A stretch of 64,000 nucleotides of DNA from Lentinus brumalis (GCA_001792895.1 MARA01000013.1:62001-126000), one strand, 5' to 3'. Shown: positions 36,834 through 48,839, counted from the stretch's first letter. Translations and numbers: made by a program. The notes: generated from the sequence alone by a model not told the origin.

Positions 36834-38170
36834 TCAAGCAGTCTCCTGGGGATGGGCGACGAGCTTCTTCCCGCTGACTTTGTCCTGCTTGAGACGCTCA
36901 AGACCATCCGGGATACCCGCGAGGCCGTCTGGAAGGACCTCCACCTTGTTCGGCTATAAGACAGACGTCCTGTCAGCCACCCGCAGCCACGCATGCATGC
37001 AGACATGGCAAGTAGCAGTACGTACCACGATCACCCCGGTCTCCAACCACTCGGTAAGCCTGCTGAACAGCTGCACGCCGATCTCCCGGTTCTCGGGGAC
37101 ATGCACACTGCCGAAGCCATGAACCACGCGTTTATAGCCTCCCGCTTTCTTCTTCTCCTCCGGGATCTCGTCATTTAGCACGATGAAGAGCGTCCCGCCC
37201 GGCGCGAGCGCGTCGTACGCGAGGGTCTGGGTGTCGACGAGTGAGATCGCGTCGAAGACGTACTCAAGGGGCTTGCCGCCCGCGAGTTTCTGGAGCTCAG
37301 AGAGGATGGAAGACGCGGGGAGCTTGCGGTCGAGGACGGCGGTCGCACCGAGCGACTTGAGGAGGGCCTCGTTGTGAAGCGAGGCTGTCGTAATGATGGG
37401 CGAGTACCCCGAGTACTTCGCCACCTGGATGGCTGGAACACGATGGCGTGAGCACAGCACGACTCGGATGTGTGAGAGGGGAGGCACACAGCGATACGTG
37501 CAGGGACTTACCGTACTGACCTACGGAGGAAGAGCCGCCGACGATGAACGCGGGCTTGCCGGCGTACTTGGTGCGGCCGCCCTCCTCCCACGGCGCCGTG
37601 AAGTTCGCAGTCTTTGCTGCCAAGTTGTGGTTGAAGTTCGGCAGCACGACGGCGACGAGTGCCACGGGCACAGAAGAAGCCTGGTCGAAGGAGATGTTGT
37701 CCGGGATCTACATGCATATGTAACAATAGCAGATGAGCACGAGAGGCGTCAAGGTTCCCAACAGACGGCGCACCTTGGCGGCGAGCTCGGCGTCGATGAG
37801 CGTGTACTGCTGAAAGCCTGCATACTTATTATCGCTGAACGACCCCTGGAACAACCTAGTCACAGCGCAGAATCCGTCAGTCGAAGAGCGACTTGTCCAG
37901 CGAGTGACTACCGTACACTCTGTCACCTTTAGCGAACTTCGTGACCTCCGCACCGACCTGCTCGACGACGCCCGAGATGTCCGAGCCCAAGATGGCGGGG
38001 AATTTCTCGACGAATATGCCATATGTATGGATCTTCCAGTCCACGGGGTTGAGCGCGCTGGAGATGACCTTGACGATAACCTCCTTTGGACCGGGGGTGT
38101 AGATCGGGGCGCCCCCGAGCTTGAGAGGGGCCTGCTTCGAGGGGATGTAGAGCACCTTCTGGGTCGACAT
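36834..38170 (-). CDS. Zinc-type alcohol dehydrogenase-like reductase (MDR, ToxD-like)
   Basis: Start MSTQKVLYIPSKQAPLKLGG at 38170. GroES-like N domain: EVIVKVISSALNPVDWKIHT, FPAILGSDISGVVEQVG and KFAKGDRV. The Rossmann domain has AFIVGGSSSVGQY, then IITTASLHNEALLKSLGATA, EYVFDAISLVDTQ and APGGTLFIVL. Final exon: EVLPDGLAGIPDGLERLKQD then KVSGKKLVAHP. Four to five introns are inferred. The absence of the GHE catalytic-zinc motif (the relevant position is ILGSD) marks it as a zinc-free NADPH oxidoreductase of the trans-enoyl reductase/quinone oxidoreductase type. It ends at TGA 36834-36836. Such genes are often in secondary-metabolite clusters, but no synthase is nearby. Confidence 0.88.
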
Positions 38171-38953
38171 GTCTAGCAGCTGTGTAAGTAGTGAGTAACA
38201 AGAAACGGTTGGTTGCTAGGAGATGTAGGTGTATGCCGGTGCGCTGAGAAGTCGGACTGGAGGGTTGGAGGTCGCAAGAGGAGCTGTCCCGTATATATAC
38301 ATATACTGCTCGCGCTACCCCCCGGTACTCGATGGCGTTGTACCCACTATATTGCACGCCTCAACGTAGCTTTGTCGACGGGACGCATAGGCTCGGGCGA
38401 TGCTTCGGGTTCCGAGCTGTAACTGACGCTCCCTACGACTTGCCGGTAGCGTGCTGAATCAGCCCGAGGTCCAGCAGAATGAAGGTGGCGGGTCGGATGA
38501 CGCAGTAGACGACTGCTTTTGATCCACGCCTCGCCGTATTACTGAGATGTTTGGGTGGACGAAGCTTGTATCGAGTATTCTGCCTAACCGTAGAACAGCG
38601 ATTGCCCGCGATCGGGTAAGTCGTGTCTAGGCGGGCGGTCATGAAGTAGTAATCGAAGTCAGAAAAAGACATGCTCACCTTGCCTTGACCGACCACAATC
38701 GTAAGGATAGCGCGCGAAAGTGGCTTAGACATCCAACCAGTCCAACGCTGGACAAGCTCGTCTTAACCGCTGCGCCTCGTAAAAAGTCGCAAACCCTTGC
38801 CGGCAGAGCACACAAACGACTGGGATGACGCTCTATCAGTGCATTAGGGGAACCGCAAATTATACAAGAAGTGCTGCACAACAAACAACAGAAGCGATAC
38901 AACAGACAAACAACATACATGATTCGTAAGAAGTCATACCAAATGTGCGCCGC
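38171..38953. other. Intergenic region
   Basis: About 780 bases between the start of the reductase and the stop of the YTP1-like gene. Besides the promoter nothing is recognised. Confidence 0.5.
38290..38306 (-). promoter_or_regulatory. TATA region of the reductase gene
   Basis: An AT-rich TATATATACATATA-type run about 120-135 bases upstream of the ATG at 38170 (minus strand). Confidence 0.4.
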
Positions 38954-40908
38954 TCAGTCATCGTCGCCAATGACATGGCTCGCGGGCTCGAGGTCCCGGT
39001 CGATGGCAGGCACGGGCGAGTACCACTTGTTGCTCTGCGTGAGCTCGATGGCGCCGTCTTTCGAGGTGGTGGATGCGGCGTTGCGACCGCTCGTGGAGTA
39101 GAGGTGGATGAGGGACACGATGAGCGTGTACAGGATGAACGCGATGCTAAACCGAACCAGTGAGTCGTGAACGCTCAATAGCAAGCGGTGTCGCAAACGT
39201 ACCTGAACATGATGAGGATGTACGTGACGTGGTCCATCCCATTGTCGTGCACGAAGTGGAGCTCCTCGTCCGTAGCGGACATGAAGAGCAGCCCGGAAGC
39301 GACCAGGAGCTGCAGAACCGTCAGCATTGCTATATCCCGAGAGGGGTCGACCGACGTACGAAAGGTGGCAGATGCCTGAACGCGCGCATCGGGCTGTGCG
39401 TGCTCGTCTCGTCTTGACTGGCATTCAGCGTGTGCTCGCTGTGAGAATCGCCATCCACAACATCCTGAGTGTATTTTGGCGCGACAAAGCAAATCTCGAT
39501 GATGCGAGCGAGACCAGCGGACATCAGCGTGTAACCGAACAACGCGTGGACCTACGAACGCAGGTCGATAAGCCCCAGGAGCAGACGAGAGGCAGGGGAG
39601 ATAAGTGGCTGACCTTTGTCGACAGCATGAGTGCTTGGGCGTGATCGGACATCGCCCAACCAGTCAGGATGATGCTACGCAGGAAGTCAGAGATAGTGGT
39701 AACAGCGGGAGAACCAGGTACATACATAGTTCCAGGTACTATCGACCTCTGCGACCTCGATCAGCACGACACCTACACCGGCTTGATGTGGAAACTAACC
39801 TGGTTGTTACGGGACAGGAATATACCCAGAATACCGCCGGCCCACCCTGATTGATGTCAGAAGTACCGATGTACGCTCATGGGAAATACATACAAAGTAC
39901 GCCCAAGATCCTGTGTGACAGTCAGTACTGACGGTTAGGAATATGAAGGAGAGCGAACACACGTGTGCTGCATATCCTTGACGGACCAATGGGAGCCGTG
40001 GTGTTCCGTGAAGGTATTGACTGCACGACAGTTCAGATCACTGTGGACTCGCAACAGGCTGGGCGATATATATACATACCAACTCCCTAAACGCGGACGT
40101 CAGTTGATGAGAACCAATAGGCTAGAGGCGATGAGACATACCCATATCATGATGACCCAAGAATCCCACCAGTCTGGACTGCGTCCACTCCGGCGCACCC
40201 ATGCCTCGCCGACCAACAAGAGAATAGCCATGATGGTGCCATACGCAATGAAACCGCTGCCCTGCATGAACCGTGAATCCCTGTATCAAGAAATAGGGGT
40301 CGCGCGAGGACATACCATGATGTAGTGCGCAAGACACTGTCCCAAGTTCCCCCCTCGGCAATAGCCTCTGAACGCAATCGCGCCGAAGAGCATCTGCACC
40401 CACCCAAAGATGGGATATGCCTTTCCGACGACGCCATGGGCCTTGACCGCCCATGGCCTGATAGTCTCTTCATGAATATGGAGCTTGAGGTAGATACCGA
40501 GAGCCAGCTGCAGGGCCATCGGGACGAAGAGGATGTTGGCAAACTTGCCGTGTGCTCCGGCTTGGAAAGCTCTTCCGCCATGTGAATGCCCGAGAATGTA
40601 GCCAGCAGCGGTGAGTGCGAACCCAACGCTCTGGACCAAGATATAAGCCCGTTGAACCGTGTCCCACACAAATGAAGCCCACGCACCTGTAACGGGACAT
40701 GCCAGCGACTCCGCGAGAGTCCCAGGACCATTCCCGTCGGAAACAGAACACCCCATACTGCAGCCTGCAAAAAGATATGCAGCCACAGAATCGTGTCGAC
40801 CGGCGCGTTCTTCTGTTCTTCTGTCAACTCATCGTGATGTTTGTGTGCGAGTACGCAGGCGGGTAGAAGGAAGAGGATGGCAAGGGGGACCGCTGCACAT
40901 CGGGTCAT
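38954..40908 (-). CDS. YTP1-like multi-pass membrane protein (DUF2427 plus YTP1 C-terminal domain)
   Basis: Start is the ATG at 40906-40908: [20 protein letters not shown] is a signal peptide followed by [18 protein letters not shown]. The N-terminal DUF2427-like part has [46 protein letters not shown] and [20 protein letters not shown]; the spaced His residues resemble a cytochrome b561-type layout. The C-terminal YTP1 part has [73 protein letters not shown] and [20 protein letters not shown]. Ten or more small introns. It ends VIGDDD at 38954. Homologues are fungal; a possible heme or redox role is inference from histidine placement. Confidence 0.87.
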
Positions 40909-41950
40909 CGCGTCCTCAGGGTGTTGTGGACGTCGACGGCCGCAAGACCGTGACGACGAAGGAGGAAGGGAGAGGAGGAGGAACGAGGAAGAGACGGGGA
41001 AGGACGGGATTCTGAGTCTCGCTTGCAAGCGCCCGCATTACGTGCGTCCCTTGCCGTCCCGATCGAGTTGATCGGACCATGACGTAGTTGCTGACCATTC
41101 TTGCTTGCATCCTCCGACCTAGACTTGGCGGCGAGTAACCACAGGTGAACCACTCCATTCCTCTCTTCTGCATCTCCTTGGTTTGGGAGCTTGCCTACAG
41201 CCTGGGTGTTTATCTGTTTGTCTCTCTCTAGCGTGCCACCCTCACCGATCGTCTCACTGTCTTACATGTAGCACCTTTTGTAACAGTGGAGGCAACTGAG
41301 ACACTCAGCGGTGTTCTCCGTCTCCTTGTGGTTTCTCTGAAGGGGTGTTTTCGTTATCCAGATCCTGTCGGCCATCACGGCCATTAAAGGGTGTAAATAT
41401 TACCAAATACAACCCAAAGTAGCGTACATACACAGCTCTTAGTTATGCATTGTAATTACTGTACCAATCTACACCTTACTGCCAATTGCAGTCGCGTTCC
41501 ACCTGTAGTAGACCGTGATTAGAATGTGAAGCACATCTTCCAGTTTACAAGCTTCACATGTACGGGGTTCGGGTTCATCGTAACTCATCTTATGTTCCTC
41601 ATTCGACGCACCGGTCATCCTCTGTGTCCTGTTCTACTATTTACTGGACTCCATCCTGTACCGGGTTCTCCCATTCATTGTAACGTCTCGGCATAACCGT
41701 GCAATGTGGTCTTTCGGTTGGCAAGTTTCGAATATTAGCTGTACTCCTGCGTATTATGTGACACGCTGTCTGCCGTGTGACCCGTGCACAGTACCTTACC
41801 GCAGCACCGTTGCGAACAGCCCTGTGCGAAACCCCATGCGCGTTGTCCCTTGCCGCCTATATATATATCTGCCCTTGCGGACGAGGTTCCCCGAGCAGCG
41901 AGCTTCTCGCGCTCACCCTACGTCTGCCCCCCGCTTGCGACTAGCAAGGA
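40909..41950. other. Intergenic, divergent
   Basis: About 1 kb between the YTP1-like start and the IFI27-like start. No gene. The segment 41770-41950 is duplicated at 43480-43620. Confidence 0.5.
41858..41868 (+). promoter_or_regulatory. TATA box of IFI6/IFI27-like gene
   Basis: An uninterrupted TATATATATAT run about 85 bases before the ATG at 41951. Confidence 0.6.
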
Positions 41951-42790
41951 ATGCCTGCTCTCCGGCAAGGTATGTCCCTCTCTTCGCATTCTCATTTGGC
42001 GATTGCTGACGCAGATACGTGCCTTTTTGTCTCTTCCGGCAGAGGTCACGGTTACGATCCCGTCATTCTCCTTCCCCGCCCAGCTCGAGCTCCAACAGTT
42101 CCGTGAGTGTCCTGCCCGACCCTCGAGTAGTGATTCGCGGTCCTCAACCCACGCACACATAGACGCAAGCTTTGACTGGGAGAGGATCAAGGAGCTCTTC
42201 AGAGGTGCGTCTTGAGTGGCCGTTCCCTCGGCAGTCGACGCTGACGACTAGCTCCCCCGGCCGACATTGGCAGCTTTCATCAGAGACATGTCAGAGGCGG
42301 CCAGCAGCGGCGTGGCCTGGGTCAAGGAGCATCCAGAGGAGGTCAAGAACACCGGCCTCGTGTGTGCTGCCGTTGTCGTGCTCGCCCTCACACTCTACGC
42401 CCTCGCTCCCGCCATCTGTTTACTCCTCGGCGCCGTCATCAAGCTCGTTTTTGGGGTGTTGAAGCTTCTCCACTTGCTCATCATGATCCCCATGGTGCTG
42501 GTCCTGCGCAGTGAGCATCACGGTGTTACTAGGTCCGCATCTACCCTATCGCTGAACATATCCACTGCAGCCGTCACGGCGATCATCGACGCGATCCTAT
42601 ATTGCTTAGGTTTCACACCCTCGGGTGTCAGATCGAGTACGTCGGGATCAATTTGAAGTCAACACGAGCGCTGACATGACTGCGCTCTCCCCCAGACTCT
42701 GTCGCCTCACACGGGCAGTCCGCCTTGTATGGCCCCAATACAAACGGAGTCTTCTCGACCATGCAATCTGCGGGCGCCCGTCGTCGTTGA
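41951..42790 (+). CDS. IFI6/IFI27 (ISG12)-like small membrane protein
   Basis: A chain of small exons recovered by splicing in frame. ATG at 41951 gives MPALRQ; after intron(s) EVTVTIPSFSFPAQLELQQF; then HASFDWERIKELFR; then AFIRDMSEAASSGVAWVKEH; a hydrophobic region (LVCAAVVVLALTLYALAP, ICLLLGAVIKLVFGVLKLLH); then TVTAIIDAILYCLGFTPSGV; and a last exon SVASHGQSALYGPNTNGVFS, ending MQSAGARRR at TGA 42788-42790. LGFTPSGV..NSVAS.GQS.LYG...NGVFSTMQSAGA fits the Gly-rich ISG12 membrane domain, known from animals and widespread in Agaricomycetes. Those proteins are mitochondrial or ER membrane proteins linked to cell death in animals; the fungal role is unknown. Each splice keeps phase, which supports the model, though it has not been tested. 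Confidence 0.7.
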
Positions 42791-43480
42791 GATGTGCGTA
42801 CTGTAGACGGGCATGTCCGAATGTCCACATAGACCTCGCGTCTTCGGCCACGTTGCTATCGTCCCCGCCATATCCTGTACGTACTCGTAAATCCACCTCA
42901 GGTTCCCCCAAGCCCCCGAGATCGTACATGTGGACTCCCCACCGACCCCTGAATGAGAATGATAGCCTCCAGTCAACTCCGCGCTCACCAGCCATCGGCC
43001 GCAAAGTCAAATTTGAAACACCGCGAATAACTAACACACAGCCGCTCGCTCATCCCACGCGATCACCGCCACCTCGCGCAAGTGCTCGTCCACAAGCTCG
43101 AAGTGCGCCACCCTCACATCCGATACTTACAGGGATTCGGATAGTGTCGCAAGTCACAACGCGGGCCGTTTCACCTCTCCCCTACATGAAAAGCTAGGAA
43201 GTAAGTACGAGCTCGTCAGGGTACCAAGGTCTAGGCCTCTACTGATTACTTGCTGCAGTGCATGTCTCCACATCCGCCTTTCCGCCGCTCTTGGTTTCTT
43301 CGGATGACTTGGGACTCAGAGGGAAGGATACTTAACCCCAAGGCGTGTCAGAAGAGCGAGTTGGCTGCGTCGCCATGCCTTTGAGGCCTGCTTAGGCTCG
43401 TGAACGACACGAAGCGGCGTCGACTTGGAAGCAGTTATCATGAGATCAAGTGGGTTATCCTGTTACTACAGTTGGACTTA
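42791..43480. other. Intergenic
   Basis: About 690 bases after the IFI27-like gene. A plus-strand frame of Ser/Pro/Arg-rich composition runs to 43197 but partly overlaps the preceding exon in another frame and is not called. Confidence 0.4.
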
Positions 43481-43481
43481 C

Positions 43482-43680
43482 AGTACCTTACTGCAGCACC
43501 GATTACGGACAGGCGTTTTGTCCATTGCCGAGAAGCGCCTACAATTTCGTTCTCACTCTCACCCTTCCCTTGTCCTCCCGCGTGCGACTAGCAAGGAGAG
43601 CGTGCTTTTCTCCAAGGTATCAGCATCTCATCAGATCCTTACATGGCGATTACTGACGCATGTACTAGTATTGATAATGT
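43482..43680 (+). pseudogene. Decayed duplicate of the promoter and first exons of the IFI27-like gene
   Basis: Aligns with 41790-42030: the shared start is CAGTACCTTACYGCAGCACC. Then come a TGTCC.TTGCCG block and CTCACCCT, and the longest match is GCGACTAGCAAGGA followed by GCYTGCTYTCCRGCAAGGTA. The ATG of the parent is replaced (AAGGAGAGCGTGC), so translation cannot begin at the same place, and the TATA run is missing. The similarity fades after the first donor site, apart from GGCGATTACTGACGCA against GGCGATTGCTGACGCA. It looks like an old local duplication now decaying. Confidence 0.6.
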
Positions 43681-44626
43681 CATTGAGAATGATTCATTGA
43701 CATCTAGTATACGCAATACATGACTACTACATAACGGTACAAGGTCAACACTAACACTATATAAGCACCAGACACGGAAGGCCGGTGGTCGTCGCAGACA
43801 AGAGACAGGCGGCCAAAAGTGAGAGGCGAGCAGATGGGCAAGTGACGGCTGAGGAGACACAGACCCAGACAGCCGACGAGGCCCGACGTCCGATGTCGTA
43901 TTCAACCCCAAGCAAGCAAGGCGAAGACAGCGGGCAGGCGAGCGAGCGAAACAGCGACTGTGTTGAAAGGACATTGACGGCGATGTGGCGATGTCCGAGA
44001 AAGCGAGACGGCGACATGTTGTCCAGCTGACGCGGCAATGTGTCGACGACGACAGGCGGCCAGTGAGACGACGACAGGCAGCCAGTGAGACTACGACAGG
44101 CCGCCAGCAAGACTAAGGGTGCCAGCGAGACGAACAGGCCGCCAGGATAGAGGCGGGTGGGCGAGTCCACGAAAGACAAGTCGGCCAGATGAAGACAAGC
44201 CAGCGGGCAGAGTCGTAGGCGAACATGTGGGTTGTTTGATGTAGGGACGGGCAGGGTGGCGATATTAGTGGGCACAAGGCGTCAGGCAGCTTGAGCACGA
44301 TGATCGAGCGTCCGGACGGATGAACAAGTATGCACGACAGGGCGAGCAGGCTCCCGAGATTTAGCTTTTTCCTGAACGGCGGCCTGCACGCCGACGTGAG
44401 TGCACAAGCCTTGACAATGTCAGGCTATATACTGCATACCAATTTTTCTGACTTCAATGGAATGAGCTGGTGGAAACAAATGCATCGCGTTGACTGGCAG
44501 ACATAGATAATCCTTGATCTCGCATCCATGTCATTAATCTACAATCCGTGTTCTACAGGTATGAGGCATTCACCCTTATCTGTCAACTGTCCTGCGAGTC
44601 ACTAAGCAGACAACCGCACCGACATC
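43681..44626. other. Intergenic with tandem repeat
   Basis: About 950 bases, CAG/GCGA-rich. Includes the short tandem repeat at 44049-44160. No gene supported. Confidence 0.45.
44049..44160 (+). repeat. Degenerate minisatellite, period about 22-27 bases
   Basis: Copies of ACGACAGGCGGCCAGTGAGA, ACGACAGGCAGCCAGTGAGA, ACGACAGGCCGCCAGCAAGA and a diverged TGCCAGCGAGACGAACAGG follow each other. Confidence 0.7.
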
Positions 44627-46475
44627 TTACGCAGGCGGGGCATAGGAGTATACTGACACCCTCCCATCAACATTCCCAACAGCGACCTGCCCTTCCTCCT
44701 CATTCACGGCCAACCGACTCCACAGCTCGTGCGTCTCCTGCACGTGCAGCACGCTCACCTCCCTACCAACCTCGCCGGCGCGTGCAGCCCCACTGTCGCT
44801 CTCCTGAATTGCAGCGTTCGCCCACTCCAGGTCCAACACCGCCGGCCCAGGGCTCACCTGGTCGTCATGCGGGCCCTCGCCTGCCTTCGACACCCGGTCC
44901 GCACGCGGTAGCGGCGTGAGGGTGAGGACCTTTGACGCGATGCGCTGACCGTGGTCTCCGGCCTGGGACAGCGTGGTCGGGTCGGTCGACGCATCCAACC
45001 ATAGGGCCGTCCCGTACGGCGCGAGGACCATGTCGGACGGAGTGAAGAGGCGGACGGGGGACGCCAGCTGGTGCACGATAAACGGACTGTCCCGCGACGA
45101 AGTGAGGTACGGGAAGGTCGACGAGTCCGTTATGTCGAATGTGGAGTGCGAGAAGGAGGGGTTCGCGGGCAGCGTGAAGTGGTGGAGCAGATTGACGGGC
45201 CACGGATACCAAGTGTCGAATCGCATGAGGATGTCAATGTTCGGTGGACCAGATGGTCTTGAGATGTGTCGGCGAGGATTGACAGAGATGGTGTCTATGC
45301 GCCAGCGCCATTTGTACTTAGCGATTGGCTCGAGGCGCGGGGTGGCTTCGCTCGTCTCCGTTGAGGGCCCAATCCGCGGCGAGCCAGAAGAATCGACTTC
45401 TGTTGGTAGTTGATAAAGGAATATCCATTGCTTGCAGAACGTCAGCACGAAGCCGTCGACGAACTCGTACTCCAAGCAATGGTGCTCCTATGTCAACATT
45501 TAGCATCTACATCTTTTTTCCGTAAGCGTATGACAAACCGGCAACCGCAAAGTCGGATCGGCGTGAATAAGAGGGACCTTGAGCGAGCAAAGCACAAGCC
45601 CGCTATCGACATCCATTATTCGCACTTCTTGGTCCGTGTCCGTGACAATCAGATTCGACCCATGGAGCCCCAACGTCGTACGAAAGCTGTCGAATTCATT
45701 CGTTCGCCGGAACCAAGGATCAACGCCCGGCGTTGTGAAGTCGATGGTATAGGTCGTCGTGAGCAACCTGCGTATCGCGGTCAGGATCGCATCCTCGGGA
45801 ATGTATAAACAAATGGACGTACGCAGCGGAACGGCCGGAGTCCCTCTTGGTGATGGCCAGCACATGATGACTTCCGGCGACATCGTTCATCGCATATCCG
45901 AGCAGACCTGCGACGAGCAGCTCGGCGATAGGCTTCGGCTGTTCGAGGCTGAGGTCCCAGCACTCGAAGGAATACCTCCGGTTCTCGCGGTCAGTCGACG
46001 AGTCGAACAAGGTGAGAGTCATGAGATAGCGGCCACCCCATCCTCGTAGGAACTCGACCGATAGGTTGCGAGAGCCCGAGTTCGACCACATGCGACGGGT
46101 CTGCCCGAGTTGGACGTGCGTGAAGCTCGTGGGTTGAGCGGAGATCCAGTTATTCCAGAAGCGGTGGGCGCGCACAGTGATGCGCTCGAGCTCGGTCGCG
46201 TCAAACTCGGAGACGGCATCCTGCTGGTCCTGCTTCAGACCTGGGACGGGTAACCCTCTGTGGAGGAAGCGGACTGATAGTGCTTTGTGCCATACGCTCC
46301 GGTCGCGCGTGGCTGCTGCGACCGCTCTACATGTCTACAGTAAAAGTGAGTTATCCCTGTTTCAGTTCCCACAGTGTTGAGCTTCACTGACCCGTCTGAG
46401 CACAAGGAGATGATTCACGTCTAGTTCGTTGAAGATCTGGTATAGGACGTCGACAGGCAGCTCTTGAAGGTGCAT
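44627..46475 (-). CDS. F-box protein with beta-propeller-like C-terminus
   Basis: Start is the ATG at 46473-46475. MHLQELPVDVLYQIFNELDV followed by NHLLVLRR, then (after an intron) TCRAVAAATRDRSVWHKALS is a clear F-box: LP.DVLYQIF..L....LL.LR..CR. FLHRGLPVPGL and RAHRFWNNWIS follow. The long remainder has repeating strand-like segments: YLMTLTLFDS then FECWDLS; GLLGYAMNDV; LIVTDTDQEVRIMDVDSGLV; MVLAPYGTALWLDA; and GQVAVGNVDGRVSVYSYAPP. This is the irregular WD40/propeller-like layout common in basidiomycete F-box proteins. Four introns or so. It ends at TAA 44627-44629. It presumably recruits a substrate to an SCF ubiquitin ligase; the target is unknown. Confidence 0.82.
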
Positions 46476-47883
46476 AAGTACTAAGTATGTCTAGTACTGA
46501 GTATCGGCCAGCGGAAGAGGATGGCTCATCCCATAGAGAGGTCTGCACACTCACAACAAAACGGGCCTGAGTGACAGTCGTAGTGTCGGTCCTACTTATG
46601 CCGGCGCGCGGTGTGGCAGCGGGACGTAAGGGAAGAGATAAGATAAGATGTCCTGGGCCTGCCCTGAATAAGCTGTCTTCCGACCGCATCGGAGTCCGGA
46701 CTCACTATAATGTAGGATTCCTTGGAAGACGTCCCCTCGAGCAGGTCGGGTCGGAATCTCTCGACTTGTTCTCAACCACGTTCTTCCGAGAGCTCAAATT
46801 TTGCTCAGTTACTTGCACTATATTCGATGCTTCTCGCCATGAGCTCTTCAGAATATGCTTGCTTTGCCGCGATCACTCTAGGGCCCGACTAACTATCAAC
46901 TGCGCGGTCTGCCGATGTCCTTCGTCCACTCCTGCACCGGTACTGTGCTTCAAGGCACCCCAGCTTGCACGGAAGTACGTATGCAACCGAATACTCGCAG
47001 TAAACTAGTATTCGCCGACTCTCGTGACACGCTGAGACCTGCGGGACGATCATTTGGCTGCGTGCCGATCGCGCTCGTCATCAGCAGTCACAAGCCCCAC
47101 TCAATTCTAACGGACAGATTTTTTGAGGCTGTGCCCGCGGGCTTCAACCGAGCTGATGTGATTGCGCTACTGTTGCCGAGTAGCGAAAGCTCGTCCCTCC
47201 CCTCCAGGGATATGTTGTAGATCGACACTGGTTGGCCGTACATTCACAGGAGTGGTGTCATTTCATAGACATTCTGGAGATACTGGGTGACATGAGTCTC
47301 TGGAGGGCACAACTCTGATATACGCACATATTTCTGCACAGGAGGGAAGGAGCAGCTTCAGTGCGTTGCTCGGCAACAGAACATCAGCTCGGCTCATGCC
47401 CTCTCGTGCCCCCGCGCACAGCCTCAAAAAATCTGTCCGTTAGAATTGAGTGGGGCTACAATACGAAGTAGGAGGCACCAGCGAGTGTACTTAGGGGAGG
47501 AAAGAGAGATGGTCGTTCCTCTGCAGATGTATAGAGAGGAATACTTGTCATCTAAGTAACGGTGCAGGCCTCTGGTATTCCAGGGCCATACATCGATCGA
47601 GTCGTAGCGGCTCCTGTTCGTCCGACAGTATCGCAAGGCCCTGATTCTGTGCTGACGCTATCGTACCCTAGCCCTGATCGCAGTCACAGCAGCAGGAGGC
47701 CACGTCGCGTATGATAGTGAACCTCAGCGTGGCACGTCACTTCGTCCAGGGGCTGCGCTGACTAGTGACATGCGCGCGCAGCGATCGCCCTGCGGACAGC
47801 ACGTAGACTTCATCCCCGTGTCCTTATAAGACCCTCAATAGTCTCCGCAACCCTATCACTCTCTTTCCGGCCCAACCTCCACA
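46476..47883. other. Intergenic with small inverted-repeat element
   Basis: 1.4 kb between divergent genes. It holds the 365-base inverted-repeat element at 47093-47457, and TTATAAG (47825-47831) about 55 bases before the Rossmann-fold gene. No gene supported. Confidence 0.5.
47093..47457. mobile_element. MITE-like element with 42-base perfect terminal inverted repeats
   Basis: 47093-47134 (AGCCCCACTCAATTC...) is the exact reverse complement of 47416-47457, 42 of 42 bases. Trinucleotide ACA flanks both sides (47090-47092 and 47458-47460), as a 3-base target-site duplication would. Inside, weaker inverted similarity continues (CCGAGCTGATGT at about 47148 against ACATCAGCTCGG at 47381). No transposase frame is present. 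Confidence 0.72.
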
Positions 47884-48839
47884 ATGCACGCGTTCATCCT
47901 CGGTGGTTCAAAGAATATCGGATACCATGCCGCCCTCAGGCTACTGAGTAGGTGGCGAGTGTCCACCATGCGTGAGATTATTCACTCACTCGTCCTTTTG
48001 TTGCAGAGCAAGGCGCAACTGCGACATTTCTCCTGAGATCGACATCTGTCTTTGACACCGATGAACAAATGCAACCGTTCGTCAAAGACGGCAAGGCACA
48101 GCTCGTGCACGGTGATGCGCTCAACAGAGACGATGTCAGGAAAGCTTGGCAGGCGGCCATAGAGGCTGGTGGCGGCAAAGTTGATGTCGTCCTGTTCACT
48201 GTCGGTCCGTGTCCATTTCACAGCGCTCACCCACCTCGACTGACAACTTCCATTAACAGGCGGCACGCCGAGCTTCAGCATAACGGGCGGCTTCGTAATC
48301 AACCCTCCCGACCTCTGTACCCACTCGCTCCTCAACCTCCTGAGCACGATCCCCGACCCACTCCGCGCCCCGAGACTCAGCCGCGCTTCGTCATCGTCAC
48401 CTCCATGGGCATCACGTCCGAGTCACACGCTGCGCTCCCATTTGCCCTCAAGCATTTCTATGGCCTGCTCCTTGTTAGCCCACACACAGACAAGCTCGGC
48501 GCAGAGCGCCTGCTCGCGCACTGTGCCGGCTTGCGGTGGTCATCTAAGGACGAGCCCAGTAAGAAGGTCTTGCCGGACGGGTGGCAGTCTACACCGGGGC
48601 TCTCCCGCGAGGGCGAGCTCAAGCACTTGGTCATCATACGGCCGGCGCTGCTGACGGATGGCGAGTGTCGCGCAGATGAGATTGGGAAGACTGGGAAGGC
48701 ATCGTATCGCACAAAGCGGGATGGCCCCATGGGCGACGGCTACCGGGTGTCGAGGAAGGATACGGCGCATTTCGTGGTTCAGGAGGTGCTGCCAAACTGG
48801 CGCGAGTGGGAGGGTTCTGGCGTCGTGCTGGCATATTGA
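47884..48839 (+). CDS. NAD(P)-binding Rossmann-fold protein (atypical SDR/NmrA-like)
   Basis: ATG at 47884: MHAFILGGSKNIGYHAALRL is the Rossmann entry (GGSKNIG). An intron at about 47950-48005 joins to KQGATATFLLRSTSVFDTDE. Then come LVHGDALNRDDVRKAWQAAI (the D of strand 3) and VDVVLFTVG. A second intron at about 48205-48259 joins to GGTPSFSITGGFVINPPDLC. Then RFVIVTSMGITSESH (strand 5) and FYGLLLVSPHTDKLGAERLL, where a K after the Ser/Thr region suggests an extended-SDR layout without the usual YxxxK. The C-terminus is LVIIRPALLTDGECR and VSRKDTAHFVVQEVL. It ends at TGA 48837-48839. Function unknown; probably a reductase or NAD-sensing protein. Confidence 0.83.

Noticed and set aside
36834..38170. 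Secondary-metabolite cluster around the ToxD-like reductase
   Set aside because: No polyketide or peptide synthase, or regulator typical of such clusters, is in the neighbourhood.
42625..43197. Plus-strand Ser/Pro/Arg-rich open frame
   Set aside because: It overlaps the last exon of the IFI27-like gene in another frame and resembles nothing; no start context.
46915..47220. Plus-strand frame of 101 codons
   Set aside because: Runs into the inverted-repeat element; no family resemblance or splice partner.
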